From the NCBI GenBank assembly GCA_021151835.1, contig JAGKWO010000007.1, forward strand, positions 138,797-202,796: a stretch of DNA of 64,000 bases, given 5' to 3'. Below are positions 25,063 through 33,146 of the stretch, piece by piece (the first letter of the stretch is position 1; every line of letters begins with the position of its first letter). The position numbers were made by a program, and so were the translations under genes. The DNA is from Gammaproteobacteria bacterium (GTDB lineage Bacteria; Pseudomonadota; Gammaproteobacteria; Pseudomonadales; Cellvibrionaceae). A model generated the notes under the pieces. The model saw only the letters and a list, made by a program, of their open reading frames with translations, did no database searches and was not told the origin of the DNA.

Positions 25063-25665
25063 TCAGAGTTGTAAATTGCGAACACGTAACGCCAGAATTG
25101 CCAGCACACCCAGCAGCAACATGACGCTGGATGGTTCAGGCACTTCCGCTGCGCCAACAATGACTGCAAGCCCATTCGGTTCGTTTGCTGATAATGGATT
25201 ACCCGATGCATCGCCCAGTGCATTAATCAGCAGGGAGAAATTACCTTCCCCGATTGCCTGCGCAGTGAATAAAACACTGAACAACGTAAAGTCACCTGCC
25301 TGTAGTAAATCCAGAGCGGCAATTGAATCAACAGACAGTTCAAACACATTTAACCCGTTGGCGCCCGGGGTACTTTCCTGCAAGCTGCCAAATCCGGCCA
25401 GGTCCAACTGGTTGCCCAGCAGCGAGTCGCCCCAGCGTACGGCATTCAGCGAAAATAACGCCCTATCGAAACCCAGGTTCAGATCGTAAACACCTAATGA
25501 TGGTGCAGCCTGATCATCTAACCCATTAACGCGCACTTGCAATTCCAATGTGTCACCGATGTTCAAACGGGATTTGTCTGCAACCAGATTGATATTAATG
25601 GCGAATGCATCGCAGGAAAATAATATTGCCAGTGATGCGAGAAGGTTGAATAATTTTTTCATCAT
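25063..25665 (-). CDS. PEP-CTERM protein with cohesin-like domain
   Basis: A 200-residue exported protein. After a signal peptide (to about residue 22) comes a ~145-residue beta-rich domain with the cohesin-type pattern: RLNIGDTLELQVRVNGL, YDLNLGFD, WGDSLLG and a strand-rich rest. The C-terminus is a clear PEP-CTERM tail (VPEPSSVMLLLG, hydrophobic helix, basic end), which exosortase is known to cleave during surface sorting. It lies 18 bases downstream of the nuclease gene on the same strand, so the two form an operon. The nuclease ends in dockerin-like repeats, suggesting that this protein is its docking partner. Confidence 0.8.
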   Translation of the reverse strand: MMKKLFNLLASLAILFSCDAFAININLVADKSRLNIGDTLELQVRVNGLDDQAAPSLGVYDLNLGFDRALFSLNAVRWGDSLLGNQLDLAGFGSLQESTPGANGLNVFELSVDSIAALDLLQAGDFTLFSVLFTAQAIGEGNFSLLINALGDASGNPLSANEPNGLAVIVGAAEVPEPSSVMLLLGVLAILALRVRNLQL

Positions 25666-25683
25666 GAATCCCCAAAATTAATT

Positions 25684-28188
25684 TTAATTACTGGCGCAAC
25701 CAGGGCGTGAACATTGCAGGGTTAGCGCGCGTGCATCGTTAGCGTTGATAACGCCATCGCCATTAACATCGCGTTGGTCGTAGGCGGTTGGTGGGACACC
25801 GCGTGCAGTGGTAACAATTTGCACATCGTTTTTATCCACATCGCCATCACCATCAAGATCAAGAATTAACTTGAGCGAAACGACTAATGGATCATGATCC
25901 GATGAGCGATAGGCATCGGGTGAATAGAAACTATTAATTTGCGCCGCCGATTTAAATTCGGTGTTGTAATCCAGGCTGACAGGTTCGTCCGCGTTGATGT
26001 GCCAATCGGCGGCAAACAAAACCTGGGGAGCGAGCGCGTTGCTTGCAAGGCCGTGATCAAGGTATCCCGCCTGGCCATCGAATACGTAAGAGTAGGCTGT
26101 GTTGCCACCAAATTGATTAATCAGGTCGGTGTAACCACTGTTAATAATTTGGGTAATCGGATTTTCTTTTGCGTAAGCATTCAAATCACCGATGATCAAA
26201 TAATCGCGATCATTAACGCCCGTCGGATTGGTGCGCAACCAATTCACCAATGCAGTGGCCGCCCGGGTGCGGGTGATATTGCAGTTGCCCTGGCCGTCGC
26301 CGATATCCGGGTCGCCGATGTCATTACAATCCGAACCTTTGGATTTGAAATGGTTAACAACCGCAGTGGCGATTGCGCGGTTGCTATTTACCCGGAAACT
26401 TTGTGCCAGCGCCGGACGATTTTTGGTGTCGATAAATTGCGGATCAATGCTGGAATTCAAAATGGCTGTTTTACCGATGGCAGTTGCCTTGTCGCTGCGA
26501 TAAAGAAATCCAACTGCAATTTCATCGGTGCCAATTTTATTCACACCCGGATTTATGTATTTCCAGGCAGTAGTGCTGGTTGCAGTGTTTAATGCCGATG
26601 TTAATTCGGCGATAGCGCTGGTGCTGCTATAACCATCGTTTTCAATTTCGATTACACCGATAACATCAGCGTTCAAACCGGCAAGAGCACTAACAATTTT
26701 AGTTTTCTGCCGCGCAAATTCAGCGGCCGTATTTGCACCGCGCGCCGTTGGAAAGCCTCCACCGGTGCCGTTGCCATTGAAAAAATTCAACACGTTAAAG
26801 CTGGCGATTTTTAAATTCGCATTTGAGTCGGCGATCGGTGCCAGCGGGCGTGAATTGGTGTGGATAAAATTCGGCGCACTGATTGGCAGGATTCGGTAGA
26901 TGCCGAAATCGTATGTAATAACACCGTGCAAATTGGCTACTGTGTCGCCGCTGCGCAAGGTGTTGTCTGCGGATAATCCCGTCGCCGGGAAAATTACCGG
27001 GTCAGGGTTTTGGATATTGCTGGCATCGTCCAGCATTAATTTATTCAAATTATTTTGCGCTTGCAGCGCATTGGCTGCTGCACCCGGTTCGGCAACATTG
27101 GTTGGTTGTTGCAAGCGGCCATTGGCAAGTAACACTTGTCCGTAGCGGCCAAGTTGATAGGTTTCATTGACTGTCAATGTTTGTGCAATTGCCACAGACA
27201 TTCCTTCAACCGTTTCAAACGCATCAAGCGATGTTACTGGCAAGGAAATAGTTGCCAGTGATGGCAGGGTTTGGTTGCTGGCGCACACGGTAACTGTTGC
27301 GCTGGACAGTTGTGTTAATCCAAAGGTTTCAGCAACAGTACCGCTCACTCGCACGCGGTCACCAAGCGCAACGGCGGTGGTGCTCGCGATATAAATCCCT
27401 TCGGATGTTTGGGCATTACCATCGGCTTGCGTATCTTCTTCCTGTACAAAAAATCCACCAAGCTGGTTTCCGTTTTGGAAATCGGCAACGACGATACCTT
27501 CAATATTGACGTTATTACCGAGCAGTGGGCTGTTCGCGCCGGAACCCTGGACACTGCTGATTAAAGTGGCTGCTTGTCCACAGCTGCCGGTTTCGCCGCC
27601 GCCATTATTACCGCCACCGTTGCTGCTGCCCTGGTAGGTGCCGAGGTGATCGAAGGTATCCTGCGCATAACCTTCCCATTCGGACGAGGGATCAAACGCG
27701 TTGCCAACATTGATATCACCGGTAGTGATGGAAGTTTTGCGACGCAGGGTGTTATCAGCGGTGCTGATTAAACCTGTGCCCCATTCGGTTCCGGGATCAA
27801 TACCAACCTGGCCGATGCTATCGATAATCGTGCTGCCATTTTTCAGCACCACCGCATCGTCACCGTTATACCAACCCGCGCTGTTGGTTTGGTTGGCGGT
27901 TGCAAGGACCGTTGCATTGGCACTGCCGTGTGCGAGTACGAACACGCCTTGGGCCGGAATACTGCCGCTGAGGGGAATCGTCAAGCCGGCGCTATTGCTG
28001 CCGTTGAAGTACATCTCCACTTTGTAATTGCCGAGATTAACCGCCGTATTGCTGCTGTTATAAATCTCCAGCGCTTTGTTGTTGCTGCTGCCCTCCACAT
28101 ATTCAGAAAAATACAAATCAGCACTGGCGGGCAGGGCACAAAGGCTGGCAATGGCGAGTGCCAATGGTTGGCGAAGCATGAATTTCAT
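25684..28188 (-). CDS. ExeM/NucH-type extracellular nuclease with dockerin-like C-terminus
   Basis: An 834-residue secreted nuclease. Order: signal peptide to about residue 23; a lamin-tail-like domain (LYFSEYVEGSSNNKALEIYN); a Gly/Asn-rich linker near 190; an OB-fold region; and an endonuclease/exonuclease/phosphatase domain from about 455 with SFNVLNFF, VIEIEN, GDLNAY, DHGLASN and SSDHDPLVV. Two EF-hand-like loops at the end (LDLDGDGDVDKNDV and VNGDGVINANDAR) form a type-I dockerin-like pair. ExeM-type enzymes degrade extracellular DNA. The usual GlyGly-CTERM anchor is absent, replaced by the dockerin-like module. Confidence 0.88.
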   Translation of the reverse strand: MKFMLRQPLALAIASLCALPASADLYFSEYVEGSSNNKALEIYNSSNTAVNLGNYKVEMYFNGSNSAGLTIPLSGSIPAQGVFVLAHGSANATVLATANQTNSAGWYNGDDAVVLKNGSTIIDSIGQVGIDPGTEWGTGLISTADNTLRRKTSITTGDINVGNAFDPSSEWEGYAQDTFDHLGTYQGSSNGGGNNGGGETGSCGQAATLISSVQGSGANSPLLGNNVNIEGIVVADFQNGNQLGGFFVQEEDTQADGNAQTSEGIYIASTTAVALGDRVRVSGTVAETFGLTQLSSATVTVCASNQTLPSLATISLPVTSLDAFETVEGMSVAIAQTLTVNETYQLGRYGQVLLANGRLQQPTNVAEPGAAANALQAQNNLNKLMLDDASNIQNPDPVIFPATGLSADNTLRSGDTVANLHGVITYDFGIYRILPISAPNFIHTNSRPLAPIADSNANLKIASFNVLNFFNGNGTGGGFPTARGANTAAEFARQKTKIVSALAGLNADVIGVIEIENDGYSSTSAIAELTSALNTATSTTAWKYINPGVNKIGTDEIAVGFLYRSDKATAIGKTAILNSSIDPQFIDTKNRPALAQSFRVNSNRAIATAVVNHFKSKGSDCNDIGDPDIGDGQGNCNITRTRAATALVNWLRTNPTGVNDRDYLIIGDLNAYAKENPITQIINSGYTDLINQFGGNTAYSYVFDGQAGYLDHGLASNALAPQVLFAADWHINADEPVSLDYNTEFKSAAQINSFYSPDAYRSSDHDPLVVSLKLILDLDGDGDVDKNDVQIVTTARGVPPTAYDQRDVNGDGVINANDARALTLQCSRPGCASN

Positions 28189-28485
28189 GGAGAACTCCCT
28201 AATCTGTGGGTTTGGCTATTGGGCGCAGAGGTTAGGGAATGATTGTTACGATGCCATGGCGGGATTTAGACGATTCTGTGATGTTTTGATGAATCAATAG
28301 GGGCGATTGCCAATTTGCTGGCTATAGCAAATGAATCTATTAGAAATGTAAAGATCGGGAACCCGGGGAGAAAACCGGGGGTCGGAACATCTCCACCATA
28401 ATTTATGCCCATGATAATTTATGAACGATAACACTGTGATCTGAACGTCTGCATCTGTGTAGACAAAGACGCTATGGAGGTTTGA

Positions 28486-29076
28486 ATGAACGCCAGAAAC
28501 GATCTTTTGCTCGATAAGATTGAACTGCGCCACCCCCTTCCCACCGATGGTGATGACCTGGACCGCCTGCTGGCTACCACTCCCTTGCTTGATGGTAATT
28601 CCGTGCAATGTACCTTATTGCAATGCAGCCATTTTGCCAAAACCTCTGCTGCCGCATTTGTGGATGATGACCTGGTTGGTTTTGTCTCGGCCTATTGTCC
28701 GCCCAGTGAACCGCACACGTTATTTGTGTGGCAGGTTGTGGTCGCCCAGCACTGGCGCGAGCACGGCCTGGGTAAACATATGCTGCATTGGCTCATCGAC
28801 CAGCCCTACAGCAGCCATTGCTCCCGTATGGTTACCGCGATTGCGATCAAGAACACCGTGTCCTGGTCGCTGTTTGACAGCTTTGCACGCGATATCGGTG
28901 CTATTCCCATCAAATCGTTTGTAACTTCCATGGACCGCAACCAACGCCGCGCGCCCAAAGAATATTTGCTGCGCATAGCCCCCTTGCCAAATTGCCCGGA
29001 GTTGGTGGGCGATCACCTGGATGACCTGCGCGCAAATCCCTCCCACGTACCTGCGATGCGTCGCTGGCTGGATTAG
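28486..29076 (+). CDS. ectA: EctA-like diaminobutyrate acetyltransferase, orphan
   Basis: A 196-residue GNAT protein closely patterned on EctA, which acetylates L-2,4-diaminobutyrate in ectoine synthesis: LLDGNSVQCTLLQCSHF, VGFVSAY, TLFVWQVVV and the acetyl-CoA loop REHGLGKHML. GGAGG lies just upstream of the ATG. No ectB or ectC is within the window, so it may serve another acceptor or work with genes elsewhere. The C-terminal 50 residues, including a basic stretch around SMDRNQRRAPKEY, are not obviously EctA-like. Confidence 0.75.
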   Translation: MNARNDLLLDKIELRHPLPTDGDDLDRLLATTPLLDGNSVQCTLLQCSHFAKTSAAAFVDDDLVGFVSAYCPPSEPHTLFVWQVVVAQHWREHGLGKHMLHWLIDQPYSSHCSRMVTAIAIKNTVSWSLFDSFARDIGAIPIKSFVTSMDRNQRRAPKEYLLRIAPLPNCPELVGDHLDDLRANPSHVPAMRRWLD

Positions 29077-29084
29077 TTCAGGAT

Positions 29085-29103
29085 GGGGGATTTGTCATCC
29101 CCC
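29085..29103 (+). terminator. Hairpin after ectA-like gene
   Basis: GGGGGAT and ATCCCCC pair around TTGTC just after the ectA-like stop. It overlaps the left copy of an 18-bp direct repeat. No T-run follows. Confidence 0.45.
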
Positions 29104-29105
29104 TG
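29088..29105. repeat. Left copy of 18-bp direct repeat flanking toxin/immunity pair
   Basis: GGATTTGTCATCCCCCTG here is identical to 30498-30515. The two copies bracket exactly the toxin and immunity genes, consistent with insertion by recombination or with a target duplication. Confidence 0.85.
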
Positions 29106-29145
29106 AATAGCATCTTAAGAGGCAGGGCAAGTAAATTGGATGAAT

Positions 29146-29715
29146 TCAGGGTTCGTTGACACATGCAAGGTCAGTAGAAAAATACAGGCCTTTTAATCCC
29201 TTTGATTCAACTAAACTCTTAAATGCTTCCGTGCAATACATGTTGCGATAATTATTGAATTCGGTTTGAAATACTAACTTTTTTTCCAGTAGCTTTTCAT
29301 TGAATACCAGTGATTGCATTTCTACATAATCAACTTCGTCAATGGTGCGTTTGCTCTTTGTTTCATCAACAAATTCCAGGCCGGTTTGCAATGTTGAATG
29401 AAACACCCTGTAAGGTATACCTTCGGAAGTAACTTGCAAAAACTCACCGAACGGTTGCAACGTAACGCTTAAGGCATCATAAGCTTTTTGATTTAATGCA
29501 AGGCAATTTGAAGTTCCCCATACCGTGATGTCTGGCATAAGAAGTGCGCCGCCGTGGTCGCTGTCTTCGTAAAATGTCGCATTTACTGATTTCCAAAAAT
29601 CCGCCCATGTGGGTTGGCCCAGCAAAAAATAATCGCCCATGACTAATTCAATGTCGTAGGGATCAATAAAAAAATTCAAATACTTATCGCGGTTTGCGCG
29701 CAATTTATAAATCAT
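29146..29715 (-). CDS. Putative immunity protein of the AHH toxin
   Basis: A 189-residue soluble protein with no signal peptide. Its start codon overlaps the toxin stop (ATGA), the arrangement of a toxin-immunity pair. Features such as SLVFNEKLLEKKLVFQTEF and the C-terminal VESKGLKGLYFSTD resemble the Imm11/Imm43-type immunity proteins found beside polymorphic toxins, but this is pattern recognition and not a search result. It would bind and neutralise the nuclease. AT-rich relative to its neighbours. Confidence 0.6.
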   Translation of the reverse strand: MIYKLRANRDKYLNFFIDPYDIELVMGDYFLLGQPTWADFWKSVNATFYEDSDHGGALLMPDITVWGTSNCLALNQKAYDALSVTLQPFGEFLQVTSEGIPYRVFHSTLQTGLEFVDETKSKRTIDEVDYVEMQSLVFNEKLLEKKLVFQTEFNNYRNMYCTEAFKSLVESKGLKGLYFSTDLACVNEP

Positions 29716-30326
29716 TTAGTTGAACCTTTTGGTAAGCCGTGGCCTTTGCGCAACATAACATAGTCAGGAAATTCACCTGTATGCAGCATGCGACTAATTA
29801 TATTCAGGTTCTTTCTAAATAGTGCTTGCTGCATGATTGGGATTGTTGGCGCCAGGCGCGAGTTAATCCACCAATAATAATTACTTCTATGAATACGGCT
29901 ATGCGGTGGCGCTTTGGGAAAAGAGGGATGGGGAGTTGCTACGGTATTCTCCGGGAGCCAGCAACCGTTGTCAGTATCATCAACACCTATTTTTAACTTG
30001 GCCATCACCAGGCGAGCAGGTGCAGCCAGTTTATGCCTACCAGATACGATTGCATGTGCGTGACACCTGGGTGGCCTTGGCCCGTAACTTTCAACCAAGT
30101 GTAGGCTTAATCGTTTTGAGTTGTGATCCTCTTTGATTAATTCTTCAGATGTTCTTTGTTGTGCGCTCATTCGATAGCGCTCAATTCCATCCTGGATCTG
30201 TGCTGCAACAGTCACCTTATTAAAATCTGATTGAGTGAGCGGACCGTCTTTTTTCGCGGTGTTTTCAATTACCAGGTCGAGTGGATCTTTAAAGCAATGC
30301 GGGGTTACGTTTTCAGGTATGGGCAT
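29712..30326 (-). CDS. AHH-type HNH nuclease toxin
   Basis: A 204-residue protein whose C-terminal two thirds match the AHH/EndoVII-like toxin nuclease pattern: CHAHAIVSGRHKLAAPARL, then KIGVDDTDNGCWLPE and the HSRIHRSNYYWW block with its conserved histidines. There is no signal peptide, RHS, PAAR or other delivery domain, so it may be a type VI cargo effector or a detached toxin tip. I chose ATG 30326 (GGAA upstream). The frame is open to 30359. The immunity gene follows with a four-base overlap. Confidence 0.75.
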   Translation of the reverse strand: MPIPENVTPHCFKDPLDLVIENTAKKDGPLTQSDFNKVTVAAQIQDGIERYRMSAQQRTSEELIKEDHNSKRLSLHLVESYGPRPPRCHAHAIVSGRHKLAAPARLVMAKLKIGVDDTDNGCWLPENTVATPHPSFPKAPPHSRIHRSNYYWWINSRLAPTIPIMQQALFRKNLNIISRMLHTGEFPDYVMLRKGHGLPKGSTK

Positions 30327-30497
30327 AGTAATTTCCGTATACGTATAAATGTTGAGCATCTTTTAATAAAGACTGCATGAGCAGGTGCGCAATCGTAAGT
30401 GATCAATCTAGTACATATTGTGATCAAATCGAAACTACTTGATTGTTCGATCAAAAGAATGCACCACAAGTGCGCATAAGGTAGAGCCTATATTCAA

Positions 30498-30515
30498 GGA
30501 TTTGTCATCCCCCTG
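30498..30515. repeat. Right copy of 18-bp direct repeat
   Basis: Identical to 29088-29105. It lies about 85 bases upstream of the TonB receptor start, so the receptor promoter region is the likely original context. Confidence 0.85.
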
Positions 30516-30600
30516 CGACAATTTGTCACTGTTGCGTTGGCGTTAAAAATCCTACCCTGCTGCCCAAAATCCATAAAAATTATGATTGAGGGGCATTCCG

Positions 30601-32970
30601 GTGAGACGGTTAACCGCAGTAACTCCATTAGTGACGGCAATTGCACTTGCCAACCTTTCCTGTGCGGCGTTTGCGCACGACGAAGTCTTGAAAAAGAAGA
30701 GCGCGAAAACCCCGCAAATTGAAGTAGTGACCGTGTGGGGCGAAGCGCGCGATAGCACCAGCGCCGGGTATACCAATCCCTCCAGCGTATTGACGCAAGA
30801 GGATATGGTGGCGATCAATGCCTCCACCACCGAAGACCTGGTGAAATACGAACCCAGTATCGTCATCCGTAAACGTTACATCGGCGACTCCAATGGCACG
30901 CTCGGTTTGCGCGGCTCCAATATGTTTGCCACGGCGCGCTCCATGGTTTTTGCTGACGGCGTACCGCTGCATTATTTACTGCAAACCCGCTGGAGTGGTG
31001 CGCCGCGCTGGACCATGGTCAGTGCGAGCGAAATTGCCCAGGTAGAAATTTTGTACGGCCCTTTCTCCGCCGAATACAGTGGCAACTCCATGGGCGGCGT
31101 AGTACTAATTGAAACCGCCATTCCGCAAACGCGCGAAGTGCATGTGGATCTGGATTATTTCGCGCAAGATTTTTCCAGCTACGGTTTTGATGACCAACTC
31201 AACGGCTACAAAACATTTTTTTCTTACGGCGATAAGCTCGGCGATTTAAGTGTTTATTTTTCTTACAACCGTTTGGAGAATGATAGCCAGCCACAATCCT
31301 ATTATTTTGATCAGGATAAAAACCATAGCATTACAACCATCCAGCAGCAATTTGCCAACGCCACACCGGTGACTGGTTTAATTACCGATAAAGATGTATT
31401 CGGCAAACCCGCTTATTATTTTGGCGATACCGGTGTTGAACAAGCAACGACAGATAATTACAAAATAAAACTGGGTTATGATTTTGGTGATTGGTCGACG
31501 CTATTGAATATCGCTTATGAAGATCGTAATACGTTGCGCACTTCACCTAATAGCTATATCAAAAACGCACAAGGCAATACCGTGTGGTCCGGTAATGTTA
31601 CCGAAAATAATTTATGGATCAGTGTGCCCGCATCGCGTTTAGGGGCTAGTGAGCTAGACCGCCGCAGTTTATCAACCGGCTTGCGCATTAAAGGTAATCT
31701 CACCGAGTCTACGCGCTTCGAGGCCAACATCAGTGACTTCCGAATTCTGGAAGATAACAGCCGCGCTTCCAGTCACTCATTGCAAGACCCACTTTTTAAA
31801 GGCCGTGGCCAAACCACCGATTATGATGATACCGGTTGGCAAACACTGGAAGGTAAATTTGTATTTACTGATATCGGTGTTGAGGGAATGGAATTAATCA
31901 CCGGTGCGCGTTATGAAGCCTATGAATTAAATCTGGATATATTTAATTCCGCAAACTGGAAGCAAGGAGATAACACAGGGTTTGCCAGTCGCTCCGGTGG
32001 TGAAACCAATATTGCAGCAGCGTTTGCGCAAATGAATTGGGATATCAACAAGCGTTGGAATGTAGCGCTGGGTGGTCGTTATGAGCAATGGGAAAGCAAA
32101 AACGGTTATTTCAGTAAAGATGTTGCCAGCACGCCGGAATTTGATCTGGTAAAAGTAGCTGATGCAGATCGCAACCAATTCTCGCCTAAATTTTCGGTAG
32201 GTTATATTCCCGGTGAAAATTGGCTGGTGCGTTATTCACTTGCAAAAGCCTATCGTTTTCCTGTGGTGGAAGAATTATTTACCCAAAGCCAGAATTATTC
32301 TTCAGTTGTACAAGCGCAACCAGACTTAAAACCGGAAAATGGTTTGCATCACAATCTAATGCTTGAACGTGAATTTACGGCAGGTTATGCGCGCGTAAAT
32401 ATTTTCACTGAAACCATTCAGAATGCGATTGAATCACAAACCACCTTTTTGCCAAGTGGCTCCACAGTTCCCTCGGTCACTACCTTTTCCTCAGTAGATG
32501 AAGTGGAAACCGATGGCATTGAATTGATTTTAAATCGTTACGGTTTATTCGTTCCGCAATTGGATTTGCGTTTCAATATCGCTTATACCAAATCCATTAT
32601 CACGGATAACTCTACGGTAGAAGCCAACAATCCCGCGAATATCAAAAGTATCGAAGGCAATGATTACCCGCGCATGCCGCGCTGGCGCAGCAATTTGATG
32701 GCAACTTATCATGTCACTGATCGCTGGGATGTCAGTGCAAATGTGCAATATGCGGATAAAAGTTTTGGTCGTCTGGATAACACTGACACCGCTGAACACG
32801 TGATGGGCGCGCAGGACGGTTACACCCGCTTCGGCGCTAAAACCAGTTTTGATGTTACCGATGAACTTGAAGTCAGTTTTGGTATCGATAACCTGACCAA
32901 CGAAGAAAGTTATGTGGCTCACCCCTGGCCGGGTAGAAGTTATTACTTGAGTCTTTCTTACGATTTATAA
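30601..32970 (+). CDS. TonB-dependent outer membrane receptor
   Basis: A 789-residue receptor. The signal peptide ends near residue 25. A TonB-box-like IEVVTVWGEA follows, then the plug domain (VKYEPSIVIRKRYIGDSNGTLGLRG, MVFADGVPL, EILYGPFSAEYSGNSMGG) and a 22-strand barrel ending in YYLSLSYDL with a terminal hydrophobic pattern. I chose GTG 30601 because GAGGGG lies seven bases upstream and a clean signal peptide results. A TTG at 30586 is also open. The PepSY gene next to it points to ferric-siderophore or haem-type uptake, but the ligand is not known. Confidence 0.9.
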   Translation: MRRLTAVTPLVTAIALANLSCAAFAHDEVLKKKSAKTPQIEVVTVWGEARDSTSAGYTNPSSVLTQEDMVAINASTTEDLVKYEPSIVIRKRYIGDSNGTLGLRGSNMFATARSMVFADGVPLHYLLQTRWSGAPRWTMVSASEIAQVEILYGPFSAEYSGNSMGGVVLIETAIPQTREVHVDLDYFAQDFSSYGFDDQLNGYKTFFSYGDKLGDLSVYFSYNRLENDSQPQSYYFDQDKNHSITTIQQQFANATPVTGLITDKDVFGKPAYYFGDTGVEQATTDNYKIKLGYDFGDWSTLLNIAYEDRNTLRTSPNSYIKNAQGNTVWSGNVTENNLWISVPASRLGASELDRRSLSTGLRIKGNLTESTRFEANISDFRILEDNSRASSHSLQDPLFKGRGQTTDYDDTGWQTLEGKFVFTDIGVEGMELITGARYEAYELNLDIFNSANWKQGDNTGFASRSGGETNIAAAFAQMNWDINKRWNVALGGRYEQWESKNGYFSKDVASTPEFDLVKVADADRNQFSPKFSVGYIPGENWLVRYSLAKAYRFPVVEELFTQSQNYSSVVQAQPDLKPENGLHHNLMLEREFTAGYARVNIFTETIQNAIESQTTFLPSGSTVPSVTTFSSVDEVETDGIELILNRYGLFVPQLDLRFNIAYTKSIITDNSTVEANNPANIKSIEGNDYPRMPRWRSNLMATYHVTDRWDVSANVQYADKSFGRLDNTDTAEHVMGAQDGYTRFGAKTSFDVTDELEVSFGIDNLTNEESYVAHPWPGRSYYLSLSYDL

Positions 32971-33005
32971 ATTAAACAATCAGTTTAAAAATTACTTCGA
33001 TCCGA

Positions 33006-33112
33006 GTTTGCCGCGAAGGGTGTTCATTTCAAAACCGTAAAGGCATGGATGCCGCCACGGAACCCCGGGATAGATTCATGGATTTTTGAAATGAACACCG
33101 TTCGTGGCAAAC
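33006..33112. repeat. Intergenic element with 29-bp terminal inverted repeats
   Basis: The left arm (33006-33034) and the reverse complement of the right arm (33084-33112) match at 27 of 29 bases around a ~50-base centre that contains the small dyad GGCATGGATGCC. It lies between the TonB receptor and the PepSY gene and has no coding capacity. It has the form of a small MITE or transcript hairpin. Confidence 0.8.
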
Positions 33113-33146
33113 GTAGTCGGAGCACGTTAAAAAAGGCGTGAAGAAT

